From the NCBI GenBank assembly GCA_019359725.1, contig JAHHGR010000015.1, forward strand, positions 1 to 64,000: 64,000 nucleotides of DNA. The letters are read 5' to 3'. Made by a program: the position numbers and the translations under genes. Below, in pieces: positions 51,400 to 60,890 of this stretch (positions are counted from its first letter, which is position 1; every line of letters begins with the position of its first letter). Under the pieces are notes generated by a model that saw nothing but the letters and a program-made list of their open reading frames with translations, did not search any database and had not been told where the DNA came from. The stretch is from Aphanocapsa lilacina HA4352-LM1. Lineage in GTDB: Bacteria; Cyanobacteriota; Cyanobacteriia; Gloeobacterales; Gloeobacteraceae.

Positions 51400-53152
51400 C
51401 CCCCGGTTCGCCGCCGGTGCCCGATTCGGCCATGGGCGGCCACAGATCGCTCAGCGAGCGCACCCAGCGGATGAGCGCCTCGCGCAGCGCCAAAAATCCC
51501 GAGCCGTTCTTGGCGCAGATGAAGATCGCGAGCGGATATTCTTGCTCAGCGAAGGCGCGCACCTGGGAGCTGACCCGGTCGACTTTGTTGAAGACTAGTA
51601 GTTGCGGTCCGGTGGCGATGGGCAGGCTTTCGAGGATGTGCTGCACCGCCTGAATGTGGTTCATCCAGGCCGGGTTGGACAGATCGACCACGTGCAGGAG
51701 GGCGTCGGCCTCGGTGACTTCTTCGAGGGTGGCCCGAAAGGCGTCGATGAGCTGCGGCGGCAGATCGTGGACGAAGCCGACCGTGTCGGTGAGCAGCACC
51801 GCGTCGCCGGTGGGCAATTCCAGGCGGCGCGTGGTCGGATCGAGGGTGGCAAAGAGTTGATCCGCCACCAGGGTTCCGGCGCCGGTGAGGGCGTTGAGCA
51901 GGGTCGATTTGCCGGCGTTGGTATAGCCCACCAAAGCGAAGACGGGCACTTCCTTGCGCTGGCGACGGGCGCGCATGCGGGCGCGGTGGGCCTGCAGGTC
52001 GTCCACTTCGCCCTGCAATTTGGCGATCCGGCGGCGGATCACCCGCCGGTCGGTCTCCAGTTTCGTTTCACCGGGGCCGCGGGTGCCGATGCCGCCGCCC
52101 AAGCGCGAGAGGGCCTCGCCCTTGCCCGTCAGGCGCGGCATCAGATATTGCAACTGGGCCAGCTCCACCTGCAGCTTGCCCTCGTGGGAGCGGGCGCGGC
52201 GGGCAAAAATATCGAGAATCAGTTCGGTGCGGTCCACCACGCGCACCCCCAGGGCGAGTTCCAGGTTGCGCGCCTGGCTGGAGGTCAGTTCGCGCCCGCA
52301 GACGACCAGATTGGCCCCCAGTTCCTGGACGCTCAGGGCCACTTCTTCGAGTTTGCCCCGACCGATCAAAGTCGAGGAGTCGGGCTGTTCACGGCGCTGG
52401 TAAAAGACTTTGAGTACCTCACCGCCCGCGCTGGTGACCAGTTGCACCAGTTCGGACAGTTCTTCCTCCATGGCGCGCTGGCTGGTGCGCGTCGAGAAAA
52501 AGTCGATAAGGATGACCCGCTCGCGGTCGCTCTCGACCGCCCGCGCCGTCCACTCCCGACGAAATTCGTCTTCGAGATCCCCGAGAAATTCGTCAAAATC
52601 CTGGTTGGTCACCTGACCCAGCGGTTGGGGCGTCGAGACCACCCACTTGGCGAGCGGGTCCGGCACCAGGTTGGCGACGTGCACGCGCTGGACAAAGCCG
52701 CTCAGCCCGCCGCCCTGGCGCCGGTGGCCCTGGATGGCCACATCGAGGATCACCAGCGCATCCAGGCGCTGCAGGGCGAGGGCCGTCAGATCGCCGCGGC
52801 TGGGGCCGTCGCCATCGAGGCGGGTCGCCACACAGCGTAGTCCGCTCAGGCGCTCGGCACCCTGGCGCGGCAGTTCGTCCGGCGAAAATTGGGTTTCTTT
52901 GGGGGTGCCCACCCCGACGCGCACCACCTGGCCTCTGCGGTTGGCGTAGACGCACAGGGATGTCTCCAGCTCCGCACTCAGGGCGGCCAGCCGCTCGGCA
53001 AACTCAGGGCTCAAAAAGCGGTTCACGGGGAACGGCCGGCTGTACAGGCGGCTGAGTTGCCTTAGTTGGGCAGGCTTGAGACCTTTGTGCGGACCGTAGA
53101 TTTTGTCTATGGCTGGTTCTCTGAAAGCAGTAATCGTGGAATCGATGGCCAC
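51392..53152 (-). CDS. hflX: GTPase HflX
   Basis: This 586-residue protein has an N-terminal HflX domain (STLIGRGKLEEVALSVQELG; NLVVCGRELTSSQARNLELA), the linker GIGTRGPGETKLETDRRVIR, and a GTPase domain with G1 ALVGYTNAGKSTLLNAL, G3 DTVGFVHDLP and G4 NKVDRV. HflX splits stalled ribosomes under stress. It is longer than E. coli HflX because of about 190 extra N-terminal residues, a form common in cyanobacteria. Monocistronic. Confidence 0.95.
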   Translation of the reverse strand: MAIDSTITAFREPAIDKIYGPHKGLKPAQLRQLSRLYSRPFPVNRFLSPEFAERLAALSAELETSLCVYANRRGQVVRVGVGTPKETQFSPDELPRQGAERLSGLRCVATRLDGDGPSRGDLTALALQRLDALVILDVAIQGHRRQGGGLSGFVQRVHVANLVPDPLAKWVVSTPQPLGQVTNQDFDEFLGDLEDEFRREWTARAVESDRERVILIDFFSTRTSQRAMEEELSELVQLVTSAGGEVLKVFYQRREQPDSSTLIGRGKLEEVALSVQELGANLVVCGRELTSSQARNLELALGVRVVDRTELILDIFARRARSHEGKLQVELAQLQYLMPRLTGKGEALSRLGGGIGTRGPGETKLETDRRVIRRRIAKLQGEVDDLQAHRARMRARRQRKEVPVFALVGYTNAGKSTLLNALTGAGTLVADQLFATLDPTTRRLELPTGDAVLLTDTVGFVHDLPPQLIDAFRATLEEVTEADALLHVVDLSNPAWMNHIQAVQHILESLPIATGPQLLVFNKVDRVSSQVRAFAEQEYPLAIFICAKNGSGFLALREALIRWVRSLSDLWPPMAESGTGGEPGAN

Positions 53153-53241
53153 ATTATAACCACCTCACCGAGGCGATCCCCAGGGTATTGAGGTGTGTTG
53201 GTCGATATCGTTGACCGCGCAAAAATGCGGTCGCGCTACCG

Positions 53242-54036
53242 TCAATTTTTTAAGCCCGTCGTGGCGATGCCGCGCACCAGTTGGCGCTGGCCGAGGGCAA
53301 ATAGCACGATCACCGGCAGCGAGCCAATCACCGTCGCCGCCATCAGCAGCGAAAAATCGGTGGCGAATGTCTCCTGGAAACGGCTGAGGGCCAATTGTAC
53401 CGTGAGCAGATTACCGGCCGGTGCGAACACCAGCGGCTTGAACAGGTCGTTCCACTCGGCAATGAAGGTGAATAGTCCTAAAGTCACCAGCGCCGGGCGC
53501 GACAGCGGCAGCAAAATTTCCCACAGCACCCGCAGGCGGCTCGCGCCGTCGATGTAGGCCGCTTCTTCAAGAGCAAGCGGTACAGTGAGGAAAAATTGCC
53601 TGAGCAAATAGATACCGTAGCCGTTGGCGGCGGTGGGCAAGACCAGCGCCCAGAAGCTGTTGACCAAACCTCCGGCTCTGAGCACCAGAAAGATCGGTAC
53701 CACCAGCACCTGGTACGGAATCACGATCGTCGCGATCACCAGCAGCAGCACGCCGCGCCTGCCGCGAAAATCGAGGCGGGCGAGGGCGTAACCTGCGAGG
53801 GCTGAAGTGATCACCTGCAATAACGTCACCATTCCCGCCACCAGAGCCGTGAGGACGAAGGCGAGCAAAAAATCGGCCTGCGCCCAGGCCGCACGGTAAT
53901 TGTCGAAGTTCCAACGGCCGGGGTCGAGGCTTGCTACCAACCCGCCCGGTTGCAGAGAACCCAGGACGACCAAGAGGAGGGGCAACAGAATGATCCCTGC
54001 CCCCACAACCACCGCCAGCCAGCCGAAAGTGCGCAT
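53242..54036 (-). CDS. Carbohydrate ABC transporter permease (MalG/LacG type)
   Basis: This 264-residue protein has six TM helices and the inner-membrane EAA loop LALEEAAYIDGASRLRVLWE ILLP, which docks on the ATPase. The end WNDLFKPLVF and RGIATTGLKN are typical of the MalG-type subunit. The usual partners (MalF-type permease, substrate-binding protein, ATPase) are not encoded nearby, so it must assemble with proteins from other loci. Confidence 0.9.
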   Translation of the reverse strand: MRTFGWLAVVVGAGIILLPLLLVVLGSLQPGGLVASLDPGRWNFDNYRAAWAQADFLLAFVLTALVAGMVTLLQVITSALAGYALARLDFRGRRGVLLLVIATIVIPYQVLVVPIFLVLRAGGLVNSFWALVLPTAANGYGIYLLRQFFLTVPLALEEAAYIDGASRLRVLWEILLPLSRPALVTLGLFTFIAEWNDLFKPLVFAPAGNLLTVQLALSRFQETFATDFSLLMAATVIGSLPVIVLFALGQRQLVRGIATTGLKN

Positions 54037-54091
54037 AGCGATCTATTGAACCACCCGTCAATGGTGTCCGCTGCTTTGTACCTGCTTTGGA

Positions 54092-54391
54092 CTAACGGCC
54101 GCCGCCCGGCATCCGGGGCGGTTGCTCCACTCCCAACCAGTCGAAGGTGTCGATGAATGCGTCTTTGCTCAGGGTGAAACGGCCGTCGTCGTTGCCGTCT
54201 CGGGGGCGGCCATTTGTACTTTTGGGCTCCTCGCGGCCCCAGGGATTTTGCATTTCTACCTGCCGTCTTCGTAGTGGGAGGCTCGCGAGCAGCTGCGGCT
54301 CCTCAGGTTCCGGTTCTTCGAGCGTCATCGCCGGCTCGTCTATTTCCCCAGGCGATACATCTTCTTCGTGAAGTTCTTCTTCTTCGGGCAT
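54092..54391 (-). CDS. Small acidic protein with EF-hand-like loop
   Basis: This 99-residue protein is very acidic at the N terminus (MPEEEELHEEDVSPGEIDEP). Near the C terminus is DGNDDGRFTLSKDAFIDTFD, which fits an EF-hand loop at positions 1, 3, 5, 6 and 8, with Lys instead of Glu at position 12. Start ATG 54391 follows GGGAG at 6 nt. No family is recognised. It lies between the CobT-like gene and the orphan permease, same strand. Confidence 0.55.
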   Translation of the reverse strand: MPEEEELHEEDVSPGEIDEPAMTLEEPEPEEPQLLASLPLRRRQVEMQNPWGREEPKSTNGRPRDGNDDGRFTLSKDAFIDTFDWLGVEQPPRMPGGGR

Positions 54392-54426
54392 CTGCCGCTC
54401 CCTGGCAACCGCCCGGCTACTAGGGT

Positions 54427-55509
54427 TCAAACCGGCGCGGGCAAGTTCCAGCGATCGAGCCAATCGTCGATTGCTCCCAAAAGCCGCCCGCAGTCGATAC
54501 CGGCAAGCTCGGCGGCAATCGCCAGACCACCCGCTCCTACCCCTTCTTTGACGTAGCCGCGCTCATAAGCCTGCAAAGCCGGATGCCGGGAGTGCGAAAA
54601 ATCCAGCGACGCGGCCAATAACGGTACCACCCCGACGCGCGCCGCCAACAGCGCCGCATCGGCCGTCGGATCGGCCGCTACCCAGCGGGTGGTGCCCACC
54701 GCCACGTTTTGTGGTTGCCAACCAAGCCCCGCCTCGGCTGCGAGGCGCTCGGCCACCGCCGCCACCGCGAGCATCTGCGTCCCCCCGGCCAGCAACACCG
54801 GCACCCGACGGCTCGCCGCCATCGCCATCCCGGCGATGGCCGGTTGGGCGGGGTCGCCCAGGGCGGCAAGAATCGCCAAGGCGGAAGCGTCCTTCGGCAA
54901 AGCGGCATTGGCAATCGCCAGGTCCACGAGGGCGCCTTTTTGGATATGGTTGCAGTGGGGATGGGAACTGCTCACCAACCCGTCGGCGGCGTGACCCAGG
55001 GCGCGCAGCACCGCGAGCGCCGTCGTCGTCCCGCCGGCCACGCACTCGCCGATGGCCAGGTAGCCGCCCACCTCCGCGAGCCGCTCGCCCCAGGCGAGAC
55101 CCTGAGAAAATAAGTGAGCGACCGTGTCGGGTGCTAGGGCTCGGCCGGTGCTCAGGCAGCGGGCCGGTGAGCCGCCCAGGTGGACCGCACCTTTGCAGGT
55201 CTCGGGCAGTCCGGCGTCGAATACCCGCACCGGCAGTCCCAACAGTTCCACCACCGCGCGGCTAATTACCACCGGCGAAGGGTACCCTTGCGGGGCGCTT
55301 GGCAGGCGCGCCGAGCGGCCCGCCAGCAGCACCTCGCCGTCGCCCAAAGCCGTGAAGCGCCGTACCTCCGGCGTCCGGCCCGCCGCCGAAATCCCTGGAA
55401 TCAAACAGGTCTCCGTAAACCCCAGCACGCAGGCAAAGTGCGGACGCCTCCCCATCAGGCGCTCCGTCCATCGCCGTCCCCGCTTTGCATCAAAACAGTA
55501 GATGACCAT
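54427..55509 (-). CDS. CobT-like nicotinate-nucleotide phosphoribosyltransferase (UPF0284)
   Basis: This 360-residue protein matches the UPF0284/CobT-like family of cyanobacteria and archaea: PHFACVLGFTETCLIPGISA AGRTPE, YLAIGECVAGGTTTALAVLR, SSHPHCNHIQKGALVDLAI, RRVPVLLAGGTQMLAVAA and GYVKEGVGAGGLAIAAELAG. True CobT transfers phosphoribose to lower-ligand bases in cobamide synthesis. Whether this branch does the same is unproven. ATG 55509 (MVIYCFDAK) gives the family's start. Confidence 0.87.
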   Translation of the reverse strand: MVIYCFDAKRGRRWTERLMGRRPHFACVLGFTETCLIPGISAAGRTPEVRRFTALGDGEVLLAGRSARLPSAPQGYPSPVVISRAVVELLGLPVRVFDAGLPETCKGAVHLGGSPARCLSTGRALAPDTVAHLFSQGLAWGERLAEVGGYLAIGECVAGGTTTALAVLRALGHAADGLVSSSHPHCNHIQKGALVDLAIANAALPKDASALAILAALGDPAQPAIAGMAMAASRRVPVLLAGGTQMLAVAAVAERLAAEAGLGWQPQNVAVGTTRWVAADPTADAALLAARVGVVPLLAASLDFSHSRHPALQAYERGYVKEGVGAGGLAIAAELAGIDCGRLLGAIDDWLDRWNLPAPV

Positions 55510-55604
55510 GGGCAAAATTCTGGCACCGATCGGCCGAGATGGGCACGCCGCACCCACGTCCAACGGCAACTCCTCTCTAGTTGCTCGTGGGCAATCGATC
55601 AAAA

Positions 55605-58304
55605 TCAGGGTCCTCTTGCGGCCGGTTTAGCCACCGGGGCAGGGTTGGGGCTGACCACCACGGTGGTGAAGGCCTCCGGCTGCAGCAGGCGGTTGGCCAC
55701 CCGGCGGATGTCTTCGACTTTGAGCGCTTCTAAAGCACGCACGAAGCGGGTGGGATAGTCGCGGCCGAGGCCGTAGATCGTTTCTTCGAGCAGCAGATTG
55801 GCTACCCCGGCGTTGTCGGTGAGGGCCAGCGGAAAGCGATCGATCAGTGAGCGGCGGGCGCGTTCCAGTTCGGCTTCGGTGGGACCGTCTTTGCGAAAGC
55901 TTGCCAATTCTTCGTTCACGGCGGCCACCGCCCGCTCGATGTTGGCCGGGTTGGTCTGCATCTGAATGGTGAAGGGGCCGGCGAGTCCGCCGGGGGCGTA
56001 GCGGGAGTAGACGCCGTAGGTGAGGCCCAACTGGTCGCGCACGCGGGCGCCGAGGCGGCTTGAGAGCGTGTTGCCGCCGAGGATGTCGTTCATCACCAGC
56101 ACCGCGTAGTAGTCCGGATCGGTGCGGGCGATGCCGACGCCGCCCAGGATCACCTGCGCTTCGCGCTTGCCGGGCAGGACCACCGCCTCGCGGCGCAAGG
56201 CCGGGGTGACCAGGGCGGCCTTCAACTCGGGCGTCGGTCCTTCGACTTGCCAATCGCCGAAGTGGGTGCGCACCTGCTCAATAACCCGCTTCGGATCGAC
56301 ATCGCCCACCACCGTCAAAATGAAGTCCTGGGGCCGGTAGAAGCGGCGGTGAAAATCGACCAGGTCCGCGCGGGTGATCGCCTTGAGAGAAGCCTCGGTG
56401 ATCTGGGTATGAAAGGGGTGCGCCGGCGGGTACAGCAGCGAGTAAAACGTACGCTGGGCCACCCCCGCCGGGCTGTCCAGGGTGTTGGCAAGGCTGGTGA
56501 GGTACTGGGCGCGCACGCGCTCCAATTCTTTTTCAGGGAAGACGGGATTGCGCACTATGTCCGCAGCCAGGGCTATCAGCAGGTCGAAATCTTCAGAAAG
56601 GGCCGCAGCTTGCATCAGGGTGTTCTCGCGGCGGGCCTGAAAGCTCAGGCGGATGCCTTGATCTTCTAGCTTCGTCGCCAGTTCGTCGGCGCTGCGGGTG
56701 CGGGTGCCCTCGTCCAAAAGCGCGCTCACCATACCGGCGATCCCGGCCCGCTCAGAATTCTCAAAGGCCGAACCCGCGTGGAAGCGGCCCAACACCGACA
56801 CGGTGGGCGCACTCGGGTTGCGCAGCACCTGCACGCGAATGCCGTTGGGCAAAGTCGCCTCCACCGGCCGCGGCTCGCGCACCGGACCGGATTGACCGAG
56901 GGTGGGCAGGTAGCGGCTCACCGCGTCAAAGTCCACCGGCTGACCGCTCGCGTAGGAGGTGACCTGGGTGGTCTCGGGTGTGCCCTGGGGAGAGGTGGCC
57001 ACCCCGTCGGTGGGGATGAATACCCCCACGGTGCGGTTGGCGGGCTCGAAGTACTTCTGCAGCACCCGCTGGATATCCCCCGAACTCACCCGGTCGATCC
57101 GCTGCAGGTACGTGTCGAGTTTGCGATAATCGCCAAAGGTGGTCTGAAAGGAACCGAGCAGGTTGGCCTGGGCTTCGATCGAATCTTTGCCCAACAGCAG
57201 GCTGACGCGCACCTGTTCGCGGGCGCGGGCCAGTTCCGCCGCCGTGACCCCCCGGCTACGGACCTCGGCGAGGGTGGCATCGAGGGCTTTGAGTACGGTT
57301 TCAGGGTCCTGGCGGGGGGTGATGCTGAAGCTGTACCAGCCGGGGTCCTTTTGGGTCGACTGGCTGCCCCCGGCCCCGGTGGCGAGGCCCGTCTCGATGA
57401 GCGCTTTAAAGAGCCGGCTGCTGCGGCCGTTGGTGAGAATCGTGTCGAGCACGTCGATTGCCGGCACATCGGGGTCGTTCGCGGCAGGGGTGCGGTAGAG
57501 CACCTGCAGGGCGGGCACCCGGCCGGGACGGCGCAACTCGACGCGCTGCTCGGCGCTCTGGGGCGGCTCAACCGGGGGCACCAGCGGCTTGAAACCGGCT
57601 ATCGGCTCAATCGGCCCAAAGTAGCGGCGCACCTTATTGAGCAGCCGGGCGGTCTCAAAATCGCCCACAACGATGAGCGTGGCGTTGTTGGGACCGTAGT
57701 GGCGGCGGTAAAAATCGCGCACCTGATCGACTGTGAACGCCTCGACGTCTTTGCGCTCGCCGATGGGTGTGATGCGGTAGGGATGACGATTAAAAGCCTT
57801 GGCGAGCACCATTTCGTTCAGTACTGAGCGGGGATTGTTCTGGCGGCCGTCCAGTTCGGAGAGCACGACGGTCCTTTCGCTGGCAAGCGACGGGGCGTCG
57901 ATGACCGCCCCGCGCATGCGGTCGGCCTCCAGTTGCAACAGCGCATCCAGCTTGTCCGAACCGGCGGTGGCGTAGTAGGCGGTCTGATCAAAACTGGTAA
58001 AAGCGTTGGCATTTGCCCCCAGGGCGTTGAACAGCCGGCCGAACTGCACCGGGCGGGCTTTGGTGCCTTTGAACATCAAGTGCTCCAGCTGGTGGGCCAG
58101 ACCCGTGCCGCCGGGCACCTCATCGCGCGATCCGACGCCGTACCAGACCTGCACGGTGACGGCGGGGCTGGTGCGGATTTCTTTGGTGAGTACCCGCAGG
58201 CCGTTGGACAAGATCGTCTGCTGCACCTCGGCGGCGAGGGCAGGCGCTGCCGCCCACAACACCAGAAGCACACACCAGAACCAGAACCAGGGAGTTGTTC
58301 GCAT
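55605..58304 (-). CDS. M16 family zinc peptidase, fused two-domain form
   Basis: This 899-residue secreted protein has a signal peptide (PWFWFWCVLLVLWAAAPALA) and two M16 halves. The N-terminal half has the inverted zinc motif HxxEH in LAHQLEHLMFKGTKARPVQ and the downstream Glu region SERTVVLSELDGRQNNP. The C-terminal half (GSAFENSERAGIAGMVSALL) lacks HxxEH, as in the regulatory subunit of heterodimeric M16 enzymes, and carries the R/Y pair region (GLTYGVYSRYAPGGLAGPFT). Many cyanobacteria encode the halves as two genes; here they are one chain. Confidence 0.93.
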   Translation of the reverse strand: MRTTPWFWFWCVLLVLWAAAPALAAEVQQTILSNGLRVLTKEIRTSPAVTVQVWYGVGSRDEVPGGTGLAHQLEHLMFKGTKARPVQFGRLFNALGANANAFTSFDQTAYYATAGSDKLDALLQLEADRMRGAVIDAPSLASERTVVLSELDGRQNNPRSVLNEMVLAKAFNRHPYRITPIGERKDVEAFTVDQVRDFYRRHYGPNNATLIVVGDFETARLLNKVRRYFGPIEPIAGFKPLVPPVEPPQSAEQRVELRRPGRVPALQVLYRTPAANDPDVPAIDVLDTILTNGRSSRLFKALIETGLATGAGGSQSTQKDPGWYSFSITPRQDPETVLKALDATLAEVRSRGVTAAELARAREQVRVSLLLGKDSIEAQANLLGSFQTTFGDYRKLDTYLQRIDRVSSGDIQRVLQKYFEPANRTVGVFIPTDGVATSPQGTPETTQVTSYASGQPVDFDAVSRYLPTLGQSGPVREPRPVEATLPNGIRVQVLRNPSAPTVSVLGRFHAGSAFENSERAGIAGMVSALLDEGTRTRSADELATKLEDQGIRLSFQARRENTLMQAAALSEDFDLLIALAADIVRNPVFPEKELERVRAQYLTSLANTLDSPAGVAQRTFYSLLYPPAHPFHTQITEASLKAITRADLVDFHRRFYRPQDFILTVVGDVDPKRVIEQVRTHFGDWQVEGPTPELKAALVTPALRREAVVLPGKREAQVILGGVGIARTDPDYYAVLVMNDILGGNTLSSRLGARVRDQLGLTYGVYSRYAPGGLAGPFTIQMQTNPANIERAVAAVNEELASFRKDGPTEAELERARRSLIDRFPLALTDNAGVANLLLEETIYGLGRDYPTRFVRALEALKVEDIRRVANRLLQPEAFTTVVVSPNPAPVAKPAARGP

Positions 58305-58380
58305 TATCGCCATCGCGCGCAAGCTTGAGCTAAGATGGCGCCCGATTTCGCGATGTTCCCCGTTTGCCGCAGGTGGGTCC

Positions 58381-59520
58381 GTGAAGCACAACCTGATCAT
58401 CTGGCTTGCCGGTCTTCTCGTGTGGGTTTCACCCGCAGTGTACGCGCACTCCAGCCAACGCACCGAGGATGGCACAACCCCTGTCCGCCTTGCCCAGGTG
58501 GGCATCGGGCGCTACGAAGCGCAGCAGCGGTTCAACGAGGCCGGCGCGAAGGCCGAGCGGGGCGATTACGCTGGGGCGATCGCCGACTACAGCGAGGCGA
58601 TTCGTCTCTATCCGCAGTACTACCAGGCGCTGGGCAAACGCGCCGACACCCGTTTGAAAATGGACGACCTGCAGGGTGCCGTCGCCGACTACAAAGCGAT
58701 GCTGCGCGTCTACCCCAACGACATCGGCGTTTACCACAATCTCGCCAAAGCCTATTTCACACTCAAAAATTACCCCGATACGGTCATCTACACCGGCGAA
58801 GCGCTCAACCGCAACCCCGGCATGATCGACGTGCGCCAGCTGCGCGCCCGGGCGCTGGTCAGGCAGGGGGAATTTGCCCGCGCCGTGGCCGATTACAACG
58901 ACATTCTTCAGAACCAGCCGGAGGAGGCAGCCGTACTTGCCCTTCGCGGTCGGGCCTACCAGCGCCTGGGGGACTACACCCGGGCGTTCGACGATTTCAA
59001 TGCGGCTTTGCAACTCAACCCGAAGCTCGCGGACATCTATGCCTACCGCGCCGCGATGCGCCTCGACCAGGGATCGAATCTGGCGGCCCTTGAAGATGGC
59101 GACCAGGCCATCAAGCAGGGGGCAAAAACCGCGTTGATCTACTTCATCCAGGGCAACGCCCGCTTCAACCTCGGCCAGGCTGCCCAGGCAGAAGCAGCCT
59201 ACCGCGAGGGGGAGGCGCTCCCTTTTGGCCTCGCAGGGGATCCCGACGATTTTGATTACAAACTGCGCGCCGACGCCCGGCTCAATCAAAAGCGCTACAA
59301 AGAGGCCCTGGCCGATTACACCGAGGCGCTCAAGCTCAACCCCGGCTACCCCGAGGCTTACTTCAAGCGCGGCAACCTGCGGGTGACCATCGAAGATCGC
59401 GCCGGAGCGATTAGCGACCTGCGCCAGGCCCGGCAGTTATTCACCGGCCGCGGCGACACCCTCAACGCCAAGCGGGCCGAAACGCTGCTGGTGAAGCTGC
59501 AGGCGGCCCCCACCTCCTAG
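58381..59520 (+). CDS. Secreted TPR-repeat protein
   Basis: This 379-residue protein has a signal peptide (NLIIWLAGLLVWVSPAVYAH) and about eight TPR units, for example AGAKAERGDYAGAIADYSEA, LRGRAYQRLGDYTRAFDDFN and ADARLNQKRYKEALADYTEA. TPRs mediate protein-protein contacts; the partner is unknown. GTG 58381 follows AGGTGG; the track ORF extends 125 codons too far upstream. It diverges from the M16 peptidase with only 76 bp between starts. Confidence 0.88.
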   Translation: MKHNLIIWLAGLLVWVSPAVYAHSSQRTEDGTTPVRLAQVGIGRYEAQQRFNEAGAKAERGDYAGAIADYSEAIRLYPQYYQALGKRADTRLKMDDLQGAVADYKAMLRVYPNDIGVYHNLAKAYFTLKNYPDTVIYTGEALNRNPGMIDVRQLRARALVRQGEFARAVADYNDILQNQPEEAAVLALRGRAYQRLGDYTRAFDDFNAALQLNPKLADIYAYRAAMRLDQGSNLAALEDGDQAIKQGAKTALIYFIQGNARFNLGQAAQAEAAYREGEALPFGLAGDPDDFDYKLRADARLNQKRYKEALADYTEALKLNPGYPEAYFKRGNLRVTIEDRAGAISDLRQARQLFTGRGDTLNAKRAETLLVKLQAAPTS

Positions 59521-59564
59521 CTGCCCGCGGTGCCACAATTGAACTACTCCCATCGACAGTCAGC

Positions 59565-60890
59565 ATGAGCCACGCTTACCCCCGGGATCTGGCTTCCTTT
59601 GTGCTCAAGCACTGGAGCCGCAGCGAGGCACAAGCCGCCGCCGATGGCGCCGCAGTCGCCCAAGAGACCCCGCTGCCGCCTTTGAATGTGCTCGAAGAAA
59701 TTCTTTCGACGAGTTATCAGGCGAGTTTGCTGGTCGACGAGCAGCGCCCCGTCACCTTCCGGCTGATCTTTTGCGAACCGGTCGCTCTGCCGTCGGGGGA
59801 CGGTCCGCCCCAGGGGTTGCACCGCCTGCTGTTCGACGAATTGCAACCGTTTACCCCCCACGATCTGCGGCGGCTCTCGCCCGCGGCCACCTTCGACCGC
59901 TCGCTCATCGGCATCTGCCTGGACGGCGAAGGTGAACTCAAAATCTGGGGCATCGCCCACTCCGGCGTGCGCTGGTTGCGGCCGCTGCGCGGCGGGCGCG
60001 CTCCCGGCAGGCCGCTACCCCCGGCCCTGGTGATCTGTACCAGTGGACGGGGACGCCTCGAGGTCTGCAGGGGCTCCGTCGCCATCGCCCAGATCAACGA
60101 AGGCCGCTTGCTCTCGGCGGCGACGAACGTCTTCGATTCCCATTGGCTGCCGGCCGGTTTTGCCCAGGTCCGAAGCGAGCTGATTGCGCTGCACAGCGAG
60201 GCGCGCGAGCGCGCGGAAGAACCCTGGGCCACTCTGGATGGCCGAACTATCCAGTCGCTCGGCCAGAATATCGTCAAGCGCATCATCGCCACGATCCGCA
60301 CCCGCCACCACGGCGGCATGGTGATCTTTGTCGATCCCGATCGCGCCCAGGCGCTCACCCAGAAGAACCCGTATCTGAGCTTTAAGTACGGCTTCAAGCC
60401 GGAGGAGCCACAGGCGCGCTTTCGCACGCTGCTGCTGAAGATCATGAATGCCCTGGCCGCCCTCAACGGCGGCAGCGAACGGCCGGTGGGCTGGCGCGAG
60501 TACGAGCAGAGCAACAACCCCCTGCTTGCCACCCTCGACGAAGCCCTCTTCGAGACCGCCCACTTTGTGGCGGATCTGGCGGCGGTCGACGGCGCGGTGG
60601 TCATGACTCGGCGCTTTGAGCTGCTGGGTTTTGGTGGATTTATCGCCTGCGACAACGTCGATGTGCGGGTGGTGGCGCGCGCCCTCGATCTCGAAGGCGA
60701 GCAGGTGAGTTTCGAATCGACCGCGAGCGTCGGAACCCGCCACCGCTCCGCCTACCGCCTGTGCCACCAGTTGCACGACGCGATGGCCATCGTTGTCTCC
60801 CAGGACGGCAACGTGCGCTTTGTGCGCTGGAACGACGGCTTTGTCACCTGTTGGTCGCAACAGACGCTGCTGGAACTTAGCGAATTTTGA
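59565..60890 (+). CDS. Protein with diadenylate-cyclase-like (DisA_N-related) C-terminal domain
   Basis: This 441-residue soluble protein has an N-terminal region of about 270 residues with no recognised family. The C-terminal domain has the two motifs of c-di-AMP synthases in the right order: DGA in [20 protein letters not shown] (about residues 342-344) and RHR in [20 protein letters not shown] (about 391-394), followed by [12 protein letters not shown]. This fits the DACNV-type sensor proteins of the DisA_N clan, whose activity may be nucleotide sensing rather than synthesis. Its TGA overlaps the TTG of the ABC exporter. Confidence 0.75.
   Translation: MSHAYPRDLASFVLKHWSRSEAQAAADGAAVAQETPLPPLNVLEEILSTSYQASLLVDEQRPVTFRLIFCEPVALPSGDGPPQGLHRLLFDELQPFTPHDLRRLSPAATFDRSLIGICLDGEGELKIWGIAHSGVRWLRPLRGGRAPGRPLPPALVICTSGRGRLEVCRGSVAIAQINEGRLLSAATNVFDSHWLPAGFAQVRSELIALHSEARERAEEPWATLDGRTIQSLGQNIVKRIIATIRTRHHGGMVIFVDPDRAQALTQKNPYLSFKYGFKPEEPQARFRTLLLKIMNALAALNGGSERPVGWREYEQSNNPLLATLDEALFETAHFVADLAAVDGAVVMTRRFELLGFGGFIACDNVDVRVVARALDLEGEQVSFESTASVGTRHRSAYRLCHQLHDAMAIVVSQDGNVRFVRWNDGFVTCWSQQTLLELSEF

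Noticed and set aside
51602-52840. 412-aa plus-strand ORF
   Set aside because: Antisense shadow of hflX with no recognisable domain.
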